DNA from: Episyrphus balteatus
Lineage: Eukaryota; Arthropoda; Insecta; Diptera; Syrphidae
NCBI RefSeq assembly: GCF_945859705.1
Contig: NC_079135.1
Location: 29,933,679-29,997,678 of the forward strand
Length of the DNA: 64,000 nucleotides
Direction: 5' to 3'
The notes below the pieces were generated by a model, which saw only the letters and a list, made by a program, of their open reading frames with translations, was not told the DNA's origin and ran no database searches. The first letter of the stretch is position 1, and each line of letters starts with the position of its first letter. Shown one piece after another: positions 1 through 11,200 of the stretch. The translations under genes and the position numbers were made by a program.

Positions 1-50
1 TTGTTTTTTTTTGTGGTTTTGATAAGGTGAATTTTATTAAAAAAAAAAAC

Positions 51-125
51 TATCGATACTATCGATAGTATCGATAGTTTTTTTTGAAAACATCGATACT
101 ATCGAAACGTCCGACTATCGATGTT
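51..125. promoter_or_regulatory. Cluster of DRE-like TATCGATA motifs
   Basis: Three exact copies of the palindromic octamer TATCGATA lie at 51-58, 60-67 and 69-76. Near matches follow (CATCGATA near 91, TATCGATG near 117). TATCGATA is the DNA replication-related element bound by DREF at Drosophila housekeeping promoters. The cluster is 1.2 kb upstream of mRpL46, so it may serve a gene to the left of the window. It could also be a simple ATCGATA repeat with no promoter role. Confidence 0.4.
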
Positions 126-1337
126 TAAGCCACCCTACCAATGCGAATTACAATCAAAACGAAAAGTCCAAAACCGAATGAATAACCAAAATGAGAAGAA
201 GCAAGCCAACAAACAAAAATGCAGTGTTTTGGTATTTCATACAGGGATGGCAATTTCGTTTTTGGTACCAAATTTTCACCGGAGAAGATGGAAAACAATT
301 AAAACGGAATAACTGAGGTAAATAACAACTTTTTTATATAAAGTATTTTATTATTTGTAAATAAATTCGATTTTAACATATACATTTTTACTAGTTTTAC
401 TTTCTATTTCGTCTTTATTTTGAGATTTGGTAACTTTTTCCAGATTAGGTATCTCAGTTTTCAACCCTGAATTCGTCGTTTATTATTTGGTTTTCTTACA
501 TGCGAGCTTCAGTAGATGATAGATACTTTATCATTGGAATTATATCGTAAATAACAGGGTGATTAGGATGGTACAATTTTTGTTTTAAAAATAAATCGAT
601 TTGCTTTGACTGTTATGCTTTTTTTTTTATCAAACTCCATTTTTTTCGAACAGTACACTAAAAATATGTTACAAATAGAGCTTTTTTGCAATTTGATAGT
701 TTTTTTTGGTGGAAATTATTTGATCCATGTTGTTTTGGTATCTTTTTTGCCATATCTTTTCTCGACTATTTGAAACAGGACCAATTATTGTAGATTCATG
801 GTTCATGGCTTATGCCAACTTTTCAGGAGTCGATATTAGCCGCACGATAGTCGGTCGACTAGGATTTGTCTTTAAGGATTGTCACTTTAGTCACCTGCGA
901 CTTACGTTCACACGAGTCGAAACGCTTTCCCCGCACGGCAAAAATCGACTCGTGAAAAGTCCCCATTAGACAACTTTAGTTTAAGCATGGATTTGGTTAT
1001 TTGAACGTATATATGACTTAAAGCAGTGCTAAACCTCAGCTTTACCACCGATTTAAGAAGATAAAAGTTGCTGAACCATGGATTAAATTTTGTTTTGGCC
1101 AATAATGGCATTCTATTTTTTAAACTCAACCGCATTTGAAAGCACCCTGTCCTTTGTGTAATTTACGATATAACCTCTCAACGAATTCATCTGTCAGTTG
1201 CAACTTGACAGCACCTATCATACCAAAAAAAAGAAAAATTCGTTTTGCTCCCGAAAAATTAACGTAATATTACAATTTATTTTCTTCAAAAATTTTAAAT
1301 AAAAATCTTATTTTACAATCCTGACAGCACCATCAAC
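126..1337. other. Intergenic and 5' flank of mRpL46
   Basis: No convincing gene is seen. An 80-codon open frame at 727-969 (+) has no recognisable domain. A short perfect stem (CACGAGTCGA at 911-920 pairing with 945-954, loop 24) lies inside it. The last 100-200 bases before 1338 presumably hold the mRpL46 promoter and 5' UTR. No TATA box stands out. Confidence 0.5.
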
Positions 1338-2129
1338 ATGTTCCGCAGACTTTCCCAAACATGTCTAACAACCATTCGCTCCCGATCAACAAACTATTCC
1401 ACTCAACCTCAATCCAAAGAGAAATGGGATCTCTATGCAAGTGTGCTTGTCGAAAGATTACCTATAGTTTCGAAATCTTTAAATTCCCTCGAAACAGATT
1501 TTCAAAAACTTCTCTGGCAAACTGAATTCGAAAACAGCTTAAAATCTGATCATGAATTGCAACACGAAAAAGATCTTATTCAAGCTGAATTAATAAAAAA
1601 AGGTGAAGTTGAAATTGAATTCGATGATTCTGCATCGAAACAAACTGCACAAGATTTGAAAGATTCTTACATAGAAGAAGCAAAGAAATTCCAATTGGCT
1701 TCTCGTGAAACTCCCGATGATAAAACAAATAATTTGAAATCTATCAAAAGACGTTTGGAAGATACACTTTATCTTTTAGTCGAACAGAAAGTTGGAAAGA
1801 ACACTTTGTTGTTGTTGCCACAAGGAATCCGACAAGAAGGTGAAACAATGCGTCAAACTGCTGAACGAGTACTCTTGGAACAATGTGGAGATCAATTGAA
1901 TGTTACTTTTTATGGCAATGCTCCATGTGGATTCTATAAATATAAATATCCAACTGCGGTTAGGGGTGAAAGTATCGGAGCGAAGGTATTTTTCTTTAGA
2001 AGCACATTGAAATCGGGAAATGTTTCGGAGGCTAGTAAGAAAAAGTTTGAATGGTTGGATCAGTTTTCGTTAGGAAAAAGATTAAATGTACCTGCGTATT
2101 CAGAGAGTATCCAACGAATGCTTTTGTAA
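1338..2129 (+). CDS. mRpL46: Mitochondrial ribosomal protein L46 (mL46)
   Basis: Single-exon gene of 263 residues for the large mitoribosomal subunit protein mL46. The first ~22 residues (MFRRLSQTCL onward) are rich in Arg, Ser and Thr with no acidic residue, as in a mitochondrial targeting peptide. The family signature follows: KWDLYASVLVERLPIVSKSL at about 29-48, then LLWQTEFE near 58-65. The C-terminal half has a Nudix-like fold, with a degenerate Nudix box near 163-185 (GIRQEGETMRQTAERVLLEQ). The catalytic Glu pattern is not intact, as expected for a structural ribosomal protein. Length is close to the usual 260-280. The start is the first Met of the frame and begins the targeting peptide. 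The identification rests on recognised sequence similarity. Confidence 0.93.
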   Translation: MFRRLSQTCLTTIRSRSTNYSTQPQSKEKWDLYASVLVERLPIVSKSLNSLETDFQKLLWQTEFENSLKSDHELQHEKDLIQAELIKKGEVEIEFDDSASKQTAQDLKDSYIEEAKKFQLASRETPDDKTNNLKSIKRRLEDTLYLLVEQKVGKNTLLLLPQGIRQEGETMRQTAERVLLEQCGDQLNVTFYGNAPCGFYKYKYPTAVRGESIGAKVFFFRSTLKSGNVSEASKKKFEWLDQFSLGKRLNVPAYSESIQRMLL

Positions 2130-2167
2130 ATAAATCAAAAATAAAGTTATTTATCAATTTAAATAAA
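2129..2167 (+). terminator. mRpL46 polyadenylation signals
   Basis: Three AATAAA hexamers occur at 2129-2134 (overlapping the stop codon), 2140-2145 and 2162-2167, followed by T-rich sequence. This suggests a very short 3' UTR. The hexamers are seen directly; their use is inferred. Confidence 0.6.
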
Positions 2168-2175
2168 TTGTGTGT

Positions 2176-5111
2176 TTTTTATTTAAAAAAATAATCGCTT
2201 TGCTAAAGTTGATTACAGGGGGAAGCTCGAGGAAGACCTGTCCAATAGAATACAGATGGAAATATACACTAGACAATTTTGTTTAGGTTTTTTTTTTTTT
2301 TTTTTACAAAAAGCTGATTTATTTTTAAAGAATTCCAACAAAAAAAAGGGTTTCAAAATTAAAATTACTATAGCTTCCTTCCCCAGTATTTAAGGTTATT
2401 TTTTAAAACGTTTAAGTAGGTAGATCGAGCTAATTTTAGCTCCCATTCAAAAATTAAGCTGGCTAAAATTTAACTCAGAGTCGATTTCTTCACAGAGCCG
2501 TAGCGCTAATACCGTTCTTAGGTCTAAAGTTAGTACTCAATTAGTTTCAACTCATTTTTTCACCGAATTACTTGGTCCTAAAACTGTCAATTTAGGACCG
2601 AGTACTAGTTTGGACTTAGTCCTAGCTAGCTCCTCAAAATCGGCTAGAATTCAAAAATTTCAGCCGAATTGTGCGGAGACTCAGCTAGAAAATCACACAT
2701 TCGTTTCTAACTGTCTAAATGCCTCAATAATCGCGCAGAAAAAAAGAAGAATATCGGTGATAAAAATGTCAGCTAAATTTAAATGGATCCGCGTACTGGA
2801 CGTTTATAATAAAACTACGTTAGATATTCAGCAGTAATCGGAAAGGCACAAAACTAACCTAATTCCTTAAATGCCATAACTTAATTACCAAATAAAAAAA
2901 TTATCCCTTTAACGCTAGGGACTGGAATAAAGTTCTCGTTTTCTTAACTTTAATAAATTACTGTTAGTAAAACGCTGTTTTAAAAAAGTGTTTACTGAAA
3001 ACGGTAAAGTTGTTAAGCATAGCTTGAGATAAAGATAAGCAGTCAACAGTACCAACTTTTCTGGCATTCCATGTGGCTGATTGTTATCTCAGGTTTCAAT
3101 TATGTTTAACGTTTTTTAACCCTTCGCAGATATCTGGTGCAAAAAAAAAATCACCAGAATTTAAAACTCGATATTAGGATGCATGAGCACTGAAAAGTCA
3201 TTGTTATCAAATTAGCAAGATGTATTATCAAATTGATTGCTTTAAGCGTTTAGAAGATATTCGTATCCAAACCCTAATGCCCAATGAATTTCAATAGTTT
3301 TCTTATGACCAGTATGCATTGCGATTTGAATAAGAATATCTTCTAAATCTTCAATTTAATGCCAAGGACTTTTTGTAGAACTTTTAAGTCCCTCCAAGAT
3401 ATATCTTGCTAATTGGATAATAATGACTTTTCAGTGAATTAGAAAATTTTAAAAAAGTAAGAAATGTCTATAAATGTCTATCTTTCAAATGGTGAGGTTT
3501 ATTAATCTTATTAAAAAGTTAACAAGATTTTTTTTGTAGAGCAATCTATTTCCTACAAGAAAATGTCTTGCCCGTTTGATTATTAAAATTTTTCAATTTG
3601 TTACAAAATTAACAAAAAACGAATTTATAAGGTTTTCTCAATTTTTGGACCTCAAATATCTTTTAAACGATTAGATAAACGAAAAAAGTGTACAAGGCCT
3701 ATTTTGTAGATCGTTCAATTCCTACAAGAATATGTAAAGAAATTTGCTAAAAATTCGATTTATAAAAAAATAATTTTCTTTAGTAGAAGTTTGATGTAAA
3801 AAAGGAAAATTGCGAAGCGGAGGACCTTCCCATTAATATAAAGAGCTCATATTTGGTGAGTTTATTCTAGAGGCAATCGATTTTTCGGAGTATAAAATCA
3901 AAGAATTTCGATTTTGTTGGCCCACCTAATGAGCATACGCCTTCTTGTACGCCTACTCCGCCTGTTGGTTGTCATTTAACATTGTCGTATGTTTTCTACT
4001 CATAATGAAAAGTGCATCCTCAATATGGACTTCACATGTTGTGAGTACCTGAAAATCGCACGAAACGTCACAATTTTAAATCTACTTACTTTCAGCTTAG
4101 CTTATTTTGATACATTGATGTACACTCTTGGTCCAAAAGTGCCATATCCCTTACATTTACAATAATAATTCCATTTTATAGCGCATCTTCCGCTAAAAAT
4201 TAAAACAAATGGTTAAATTTATTTGACATGAATCTGTAATTTTTTTTTATTGTTTTGCTCATTTTTAAATATATAATTTACTATTATATACGTGTAAATA
4301 TATTATTATATATACTTTTTTTGTAATAAAAATTGTTTGAAAAAAAGCCTAGCTTTATATTTTTTGCTGCCGGTTTGTTATTATTTTTGTTTTTTATTTT
4401 CTTTGAATAAATGGAGACACCAACTTTTTTTTTTTTAAAGGACCAGTTTATAAGAGAAGATATACATACATATATTTTGGGTTTATATGGTATATAGAGT
4501 TTGTAGATTATGATTCATTATTTATTTTAGAAAAAAAAAGTTGTAGGATAATAATTGTTTTCATTGAAAATTTTGTAATAAATGTTTTCTTTCATTTTAT
4601 TTAAGCTACTTTTAACATTTTTTTTTTATTATTTTTATAAATTTTAATATAATTTTGGAAGGATATACTAACACTGGTTCGTTTGGTAGAAATTTTTTTA
4701 ATTCGTCGTTTTTGTCTATGACATTATTTTTTTTGTATTATTATTTTTCTTTTCATTGAAAAAGGAAAGCTATTCCAGCTAGAACTAAGACAAAAATTGT
4801 TTTTTGTAAATGCAATTAAATGGTGTGAAAATATAGGCGCACATAATATTCAATGTATAAAATAATTGCTACTTTCTTCATGTGTAAAGAATTAGAAATA
4901 AAAGAAATGCAGATATATATTCTTCTTTAATATAATAAGGGATCAAACCTTGAATTAATATTGCGTTTTTTTGTTTTTTTTTAATATTTGATTTGATTTT
5001 GTTTTTTTTTTTTTTATAAATATAAAGACTCTTCTCATAAAATACTTAAATTCTAAAATAAAATTATGATGTTAAAAACGTTAAACAAAGACATATCCCG
5101 TCGGGCGATGC
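2176..5111. other. Spacer between mRpL46 and alpha-Spec; alpha-Spec 3' UTR
   Basis: Very AT-rich stretch. Its right part (roughly 4.2-5.1 kb) is presumably the alpha-Spec 3' UTR, but no single poly(A) signal can be chosen. It contains a foldback element at 3188-3436. The 75-codon frame at 2610-2837 has no recognisable features. Confidence 0.5.
3188..3436. mobile_element. Foldback MITE-like element (249 bp)
   Basis: The ends are imperfect inverted repeats: CACTGAAAAGTCATTGTTAT at 3188 matches the reverse complement of the segment ending at 3436 (ATAATGACTTTTCAGTG), and pairing continues for about 38 bp with a few mismatches. No coding capacity. No clear target-site duplication could be fixed, so the superfamily is unknown. 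Confidence 0.6.
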
Positions 5112-5240
5112 TTAATTTTGGAATAATGTTCGAGTAAAATCGATATAGTCGAGGGCATCTTTGATAGACTGGCCTGAGCGGGTGTCACTGTAGGGTTTCA
5201 TACGCTGAACACAATAATCCGCCATGTCCTTTGTGAGGTT
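5112..5240 (-). CDS. alpha-Spec: alpha-Spec terminal coding exon
   Basis: 129-nt exon after acceptor AATAG|AAC. It encodes NLTKDMADYCVQRMKPYSDT and ends YIDFTRTLFQN plus TAA at 5114-5112. This matches the conserved C-terminus of fly alpha-spectrin. It is too short to stand out as an open frame and was found by continuing the protein. Confidence 0.95.
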   Translation of the reverse strand, partial: NLTKDMADYCVQRMKPYSDTRSGQSIKDALDYIDFTRTLFQN

Positions 5241-8200
5241 CTATTTATATAAAAATAAAAAGAAGATATAATTTTGTCTACAAAATAACAATAATAATAA
5301 ATCTTACGCAATAAAGCTCTTCCTTTGTAACATAGGGACGATCGGAGGCAGTAATAGCGCGGAAAGCATTTTCGATTTCTTCATAACTTTGAACATTTTC
5401 TGTTTCTTTGGAAATCATAAATGCAATGTATTCTTGCAACGATACATATCCATCGCGGTTGGGATCGACAACATCAAGAATTGCTTCAAATTCGGGGTCA
5501 GGTTGTCCTTCTTCGACCATTGGCAGATCATAACCCAAAGCACGCAGACAGGATTTGAATTCTTGATGATTAAGTTTTCCAGATTTGTCTTTGTCAAAGT
5601 GTTTGAACATCATTGAGAATTCTTTGAGTGAATCCTCTGATACTCCCGAATGATTTCTAGCCTGAATTTGTTGTTCCAAATTGTGTTGCATTCTCATTGA
5701 TAGTTGATCCAATTGATCCCATTGCTGGGCCAGACCGACTGTAGAGTGTTCTGTGTAACGATTGTCCAAAATTAGATGCTCCTCTAAAAGTGCACCGAGT
5801 TCTTCGATTTTCTTCAAATCGACACGACGAGCACGCACTTCGGAGGCTTTAATACGAAGGGCTTCCAGTTGTTGTTCCAGAGAACCAGATCCTTCCATCA
5901 TTGATGTTCTATATAGAGGGAAAGATACGAGTAGGTGATTAAAATAAAATTTTAAAAATAGATTTTATGCAATGGAAGCAACGCAGCTCGAGTTTTGCGG
6001 TTTGTTATAAGAAAAAAAGCTTTGATGTTGCGGTTTGTTATGAGAAAAATATTTACAAAATTATTCCTTCGGCTGCAATCAGGCGAATCATTTTTGTAAG
6101 TAAAAATAATTATCAAAACTTTGTATTATAAATTAGAAATAAAAAAATCCTATCATAACTATGTCACTAGAGTCTACAACGAAGAGCGAAAGTAGATTCA
6201 TTTATGGTGAGTTTCATCGGTTCGAAATATACAAATCTTGATGAAGTTGTTAAGGAGCCGTTAAAGGTTAAATAACAATATAAACGGCAAGATCCGAGTT
6301 CAAATAATCAACTGGAAGGCTATATTCCCTTGAGTCATGTTAATATTAAGTAGTAATTGTCAAATTTTCAAACACAACACACTGACGCAGAGTTAAAATC
6401 TTAAGCTATTTTCAGAGTTATTCCATCTTGGGACACCAAAGGAGCATGACTTGTTACATTGCAAAAAAAAAAAAAATACACCACGCTGTTTAGAAATTTA
6501 CAAAATTTATCTTTACCCTTGACCATTATAACCGAGCATATAATATCTAGAAAAATTGAGAATTTTCGTTTCCAACAAAATAGAAAACAATAATAAATTT
6601 ACTATAAAAAAAAACAAAAAGATGTCTCAAAAACTAACCTTGTTTCAGTTAACCATTGATGGAATAGATTGGCATGTTTGGCAAACTCCTTCCTAAGTTT
6701 ATCGTTCTCCTCTTGACGTTTGGCCTCCTTAGCTAACTCACCATCACGTTCTTCAATGATCTTTTGCAAATTACGCCAAGTCTCTTCGAGTGCTTCCATG
6801 GTAAACCAAGTGTATGGATTTGGTCCAACATTGAAACTCTTAATCTTTTGATCGAGAGCAGCAAGTGCCTTGAAATCAGCTTCAGCTGATGACAAAGATG
6901 CTTGGAATTGGGCATGAGCTTCGCGTAGAGCACGAATTTCCTCAATCGAATTACAACGAACCGGATCGGTGAGATCCTCTTCGGCATTCTCGAACCATGA
7001 ATTGAATGCCGAAGCCTTCTTGGCAAATGTCAAGTACAACTCCTCGATTTGACGGAATTGCTCTTGCATGGCAAGAAGACGCTGTTTGCGTGTTTCGGAG
7101 GCATCGCGAAGTTTTTGCCAACGCGAGAGGACATCCTCGTGACGCTTGAGAATAGCCGCCGATTGAGCATGATTTGCATTGATGAGTTGATCTTTAAGGG
7201 CTGTGATGTTATGGATGCCTTCTTGTTCAAAGGCATTGAGACCTAGAAATAAAAATACATTTTAGAGCATTTACATTAAAAAAGACTGTTTGTAGCTAAC
7301 TTACCAGCATCGAATGTCTCTTGTTTGGTCAAGAGCGTTTGAACTGTAGACAAGTCACGTCCATATTCATCAGATCGAACATAGTTCTCCTTGTCGGCAA
7401 TCCAGCTCTCAACAACATCGGCCTTCCACATGAATTGCAAGTATGCCGAGTTATCCAACAAAGCTCCCTTGCGTCTGGCTGCCAAGGAGTTCAAATTCTC
7501 CAATTTCGTACGAAGTTGCTGGCATCTCTGAGCAATAGATTCTCCATGATGGTTCTTGGCCTCAACCAAGTCAGAACCTTGTTCGCAAATCAATGAGCAA
7601 CGATCTTTGTGGGCAGCAAAATCGGTTTCAAAAGCATCATGCTTCTTCAAGAGTCCCTGAACAGCTGCCATGGAGTCACCATAATCATCCACCGACAAAA
7701 GTTGTTGTTTCTCGGTAATCCAGGCTTCTTCTTCTTCAACCTGAGCCAAGAATTGTTGATAAGTCAAAGACTCGTCAAGTTTCTGTCCACGTGTAGCAGC
7801 CAAATTCTTGAGTTCGGCCCATGCTTGGTTGAGAGCCTTCAATCTTTGTTCGATTTCGGGTACTCCCAAATTGGAGACATCCATAAGTTTCTCTCCGGCT
7901 TCTTGTACAGCTTGAATAGCTGGCTCATGTGAAGCCAATTCGGCTTCGAGACGCTTATGCTTCTTCTTCAAATTCTGGACTCCAGTCAAGTCACGTCCAT
8001 AATCATCGGAACCGACCAACAATTTCTTCTCCTTGATCCAGGACTCCTCGTCGGCAATGTCACGGAAGAACTGATGCAAAGTGAGAGCTTCATTCAAACG
8101 AGCTTGACGATGAGCGGCCAAATTGCAAATGCGTTCATAACGCTCATTGATACTTTGACGCTTCTCTTGGATTCCAGCGCTATCGAACTGACCACTGTCA

Positions 8201-11200
8201 ACCAAAGAATCAGCTTGGTTATTCATGTCCTTGATACGATCTTCATGAGCAAGGATATCAGCCTCGACGAGTTGATGCTTCTTCATTAGATTTTGAACGG
8301 AAGCAAGGTCCTTGCCCGCATCCTCTGTGGTGAGTAGACTCTCTACTTCACCCAACCAAAAGTCCAAATCCTTAACAGCAGCAATGTAAGTGCGTTGCTT
8401 GTTTGCTTCCTTCAGCTTCAACGACTTCTCGGTAGTCTTGTGGGTAAGGTATTCCCATTGGTCGGCAATTTGGGTCAAACGCTTCTGAACAGCATCTTCA
8501 GATCCACTGCATTGCTTCTTGTCAATCAAATTCTCACCCATTGCCAAAACGCTTTGAATACGATCAGCATTTGCAGCCAATTCAGCCTCGAAAGCTTGAT
8601 GTTTCTGGTGCTTGGATTGTATATTGGCTGGATCCTTGTAACTTTCTTCCTTGGCCAATTGCAACTTCTCGGCGATCCAGTTCTCAATTTCATCAGCGTC
8701 GCGTGAGAATTGTTGCAAAGTTTGCTCATCTCCCAAACGTGAACGCTTCTCGATCAAACCCTCCTTCAAATGACGCCAGCGTTCCAAAACCTGCTTGCGC
8801 TTGTCATCGATCAAATTAGAAGCATAATGATTCTGGGCAATCAGAGTATCGGCCAGAACTTGCAAAGCAGCAATCTTCTCCTCATGGCCATTGATAGCCT
8901 TGTCGAAATCTTCATGCTTTTTGATCAAAGCCTCGACATTGTCACCCTTCGAGTCGACTTCTTCGGCATTCAAGAATGCCTCACGGGCAGACATCCAGTT
9001 TTCAGCTTGTTCACAGTCGCGCATGTACAACTGCAAGTCAAGGTTCTGCTCCAACTGTAAACGACGTTCGGTCCATGCCTTTTCCAAATTCTCACGGGTC
9101 TTGGCGAGATCGTCAATCTTCTCTCTGATTTCAGGTGAAGCATAGTGATTAGCCTGCAGCAATTCAGAACCGAATTGTTCGAAGGCGGCAAAAGTGCCAG
9201 AACGGGCATCGATTTCTGTACGATGTTCCTAACAATTCACAAAAAAGATACAATTAGAATGATATTTCTAAAGTGAATGGGGATTGTTTTAATTTAGTCC
9301 AGAACCACAGAAACAGAAGGCATTTTTGAGTGATGAATGCTGGGTTGACAACATATTTGATAAATTGTTGATGAATGAGATAGATTTAATACAAAGATAT
9401 TATTTATTGATGAATGAAATGGTGCTTTGATTGAATTGATGAACTTTTATTACAATATGGATTGCAAACAAATACGATAAAAAAAATCACTTAAGGTCAT
9501 GGGTTAAGTTAAAACGAAGAGAAAAACATTTAAAATCATGTCACAAGGTTTTGGCAATGACGCACGGCGAGACGCATGTTAGCTGTACAATGAAATAAAT
9601 ATTGTCTTAACAAAGTTGCACATTAAAAATAAAAAAAAAAATATTCGGGATGTATGCCATGAATTCGGGAGCTTTCAATCTCGAGGATTCGCAAGTATAA
9701 AGCACAATGATTTTATTAATGATGGAGGTTAGATTTGTCTGAGTGAATTTAATTATTTGGTTAGATTTCCTGAAATTTGACAATTTTTAGAATTTATTGT
9801 TTGGGTTTAAAAATATTTCAGTAAAAAAAGGGTCAAAATTGCCCCCATGATTTATTGACTGTGGGCGCAATTGGTAAATAAAGAAAAGAGTCGAACAAGG
9901 GACAAACTTTTTAGATCAATAACAAAAAAAAAATGTGAGAATGAGCATCAGGGAAAGTGTTTTCAAACAGGAGTTATACAAACAATTTAGAAAACATTTG
10001 AAAAAGACCAAATCACATTAATTACAGTGAATGCAAATTCAACTTAAAAGGCAGACAAAATAATATATTTTTATGTAAATTGAAACTAATCAAAAAAAAA
10101 TATTTTATTTCTAAAAAACGATGCATTTTTCATTTTAAGATAAGCCACTTGACCTTTTCATAATGATGAATACGCAATTAACAACAAAATTCGATTGATT
10201 TGAAGAGTCAGCGTAACTCGGGAAGAGCTGAAATATATAATTGCGGCCTTATGACCCCTAGGGATCACCCTAGGACTTAAAAGGTTTAATAACCTAAGTA
10301 ATGAGTATTATATCATATTTGAGCTAACACTATAGCTCAATTCAAGTTGAGCTATTATTTGAAATTTTATTTTTAAATTGAACGGTTTAATTAGAACTTC
10401 ATAGGCAAATGAATGTATTAATGCATTTAACTTAAAAACAGATTATTTTTTAAGAATAAATTTAAAAAAATGGTGAATGATTTTTTTTGTGATTTTAACA
10501 CTTAGATAATTATGTCATATGAAAGGTTATCTCGAGGACTGTAATATTTTTTGAGTAGTCAATTTCATTTTTATGTATATTTTTCGTTTTTACGAATTTT
10601 CGAATCACTAAGAAAAGCAATATTTTACCTAATGCGATTATTGCAAGATTGTTTGTTTTATAAAAATATTATTTAGAAAGAAAACTGAAATTTTTCTTTT
10701 AGAATCATCAATTATATTACTGCGGTAAACTTTTAAGTAAGTTAGTTAAGTAAGGCGAACGGCCATCAAATGTCAAAATGCTGAACGTTTTGTGAAAAAA
10801 TTAATTTGAAAAATAGGAGTAATAAACCGATTTCGAACAATGTCATAAGTGGGAATATTGCTTATAAATTACTGTATGCAAACAAAAAATCGACGTGAGA
10901 AAGAAAGATACTAATGTCTGAACACTTAATGGACACCAGCGACTCCTTAAATTATAAAGAATTTCCTATGTATATTTCTATGTACGATACCAATGAAATT
11001 CGTTATAAGGCCGATAGCTTAAATCAATAACTTGCCTTAGCTTATGTCGGTGGATTTCACAGTCCTTAACATTAAAAGCAATTGAATATACGATTTTCAT
11101 TTTTTTAAAAGCCTTTTTTCTTTTCAAATACCTTCAGTTCGTGTTTAACAGAACTTTTTGAAAAAAGGGAATCTGCCCTAATATCAAAAGCAAGATCAAA

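Noticed and set aside
911..954. 10-bp perfect stem with 24-nt loop near 0.9 kb
   Set aside because: Too short to distinguish from chance or to call a miRNA or structured RNA.
7321..9145. Plus-strand open frames opposite alpha-Spec exons
   Set aside because: They are antisense shadows of the spectrin coding sequence with no domain of their own.
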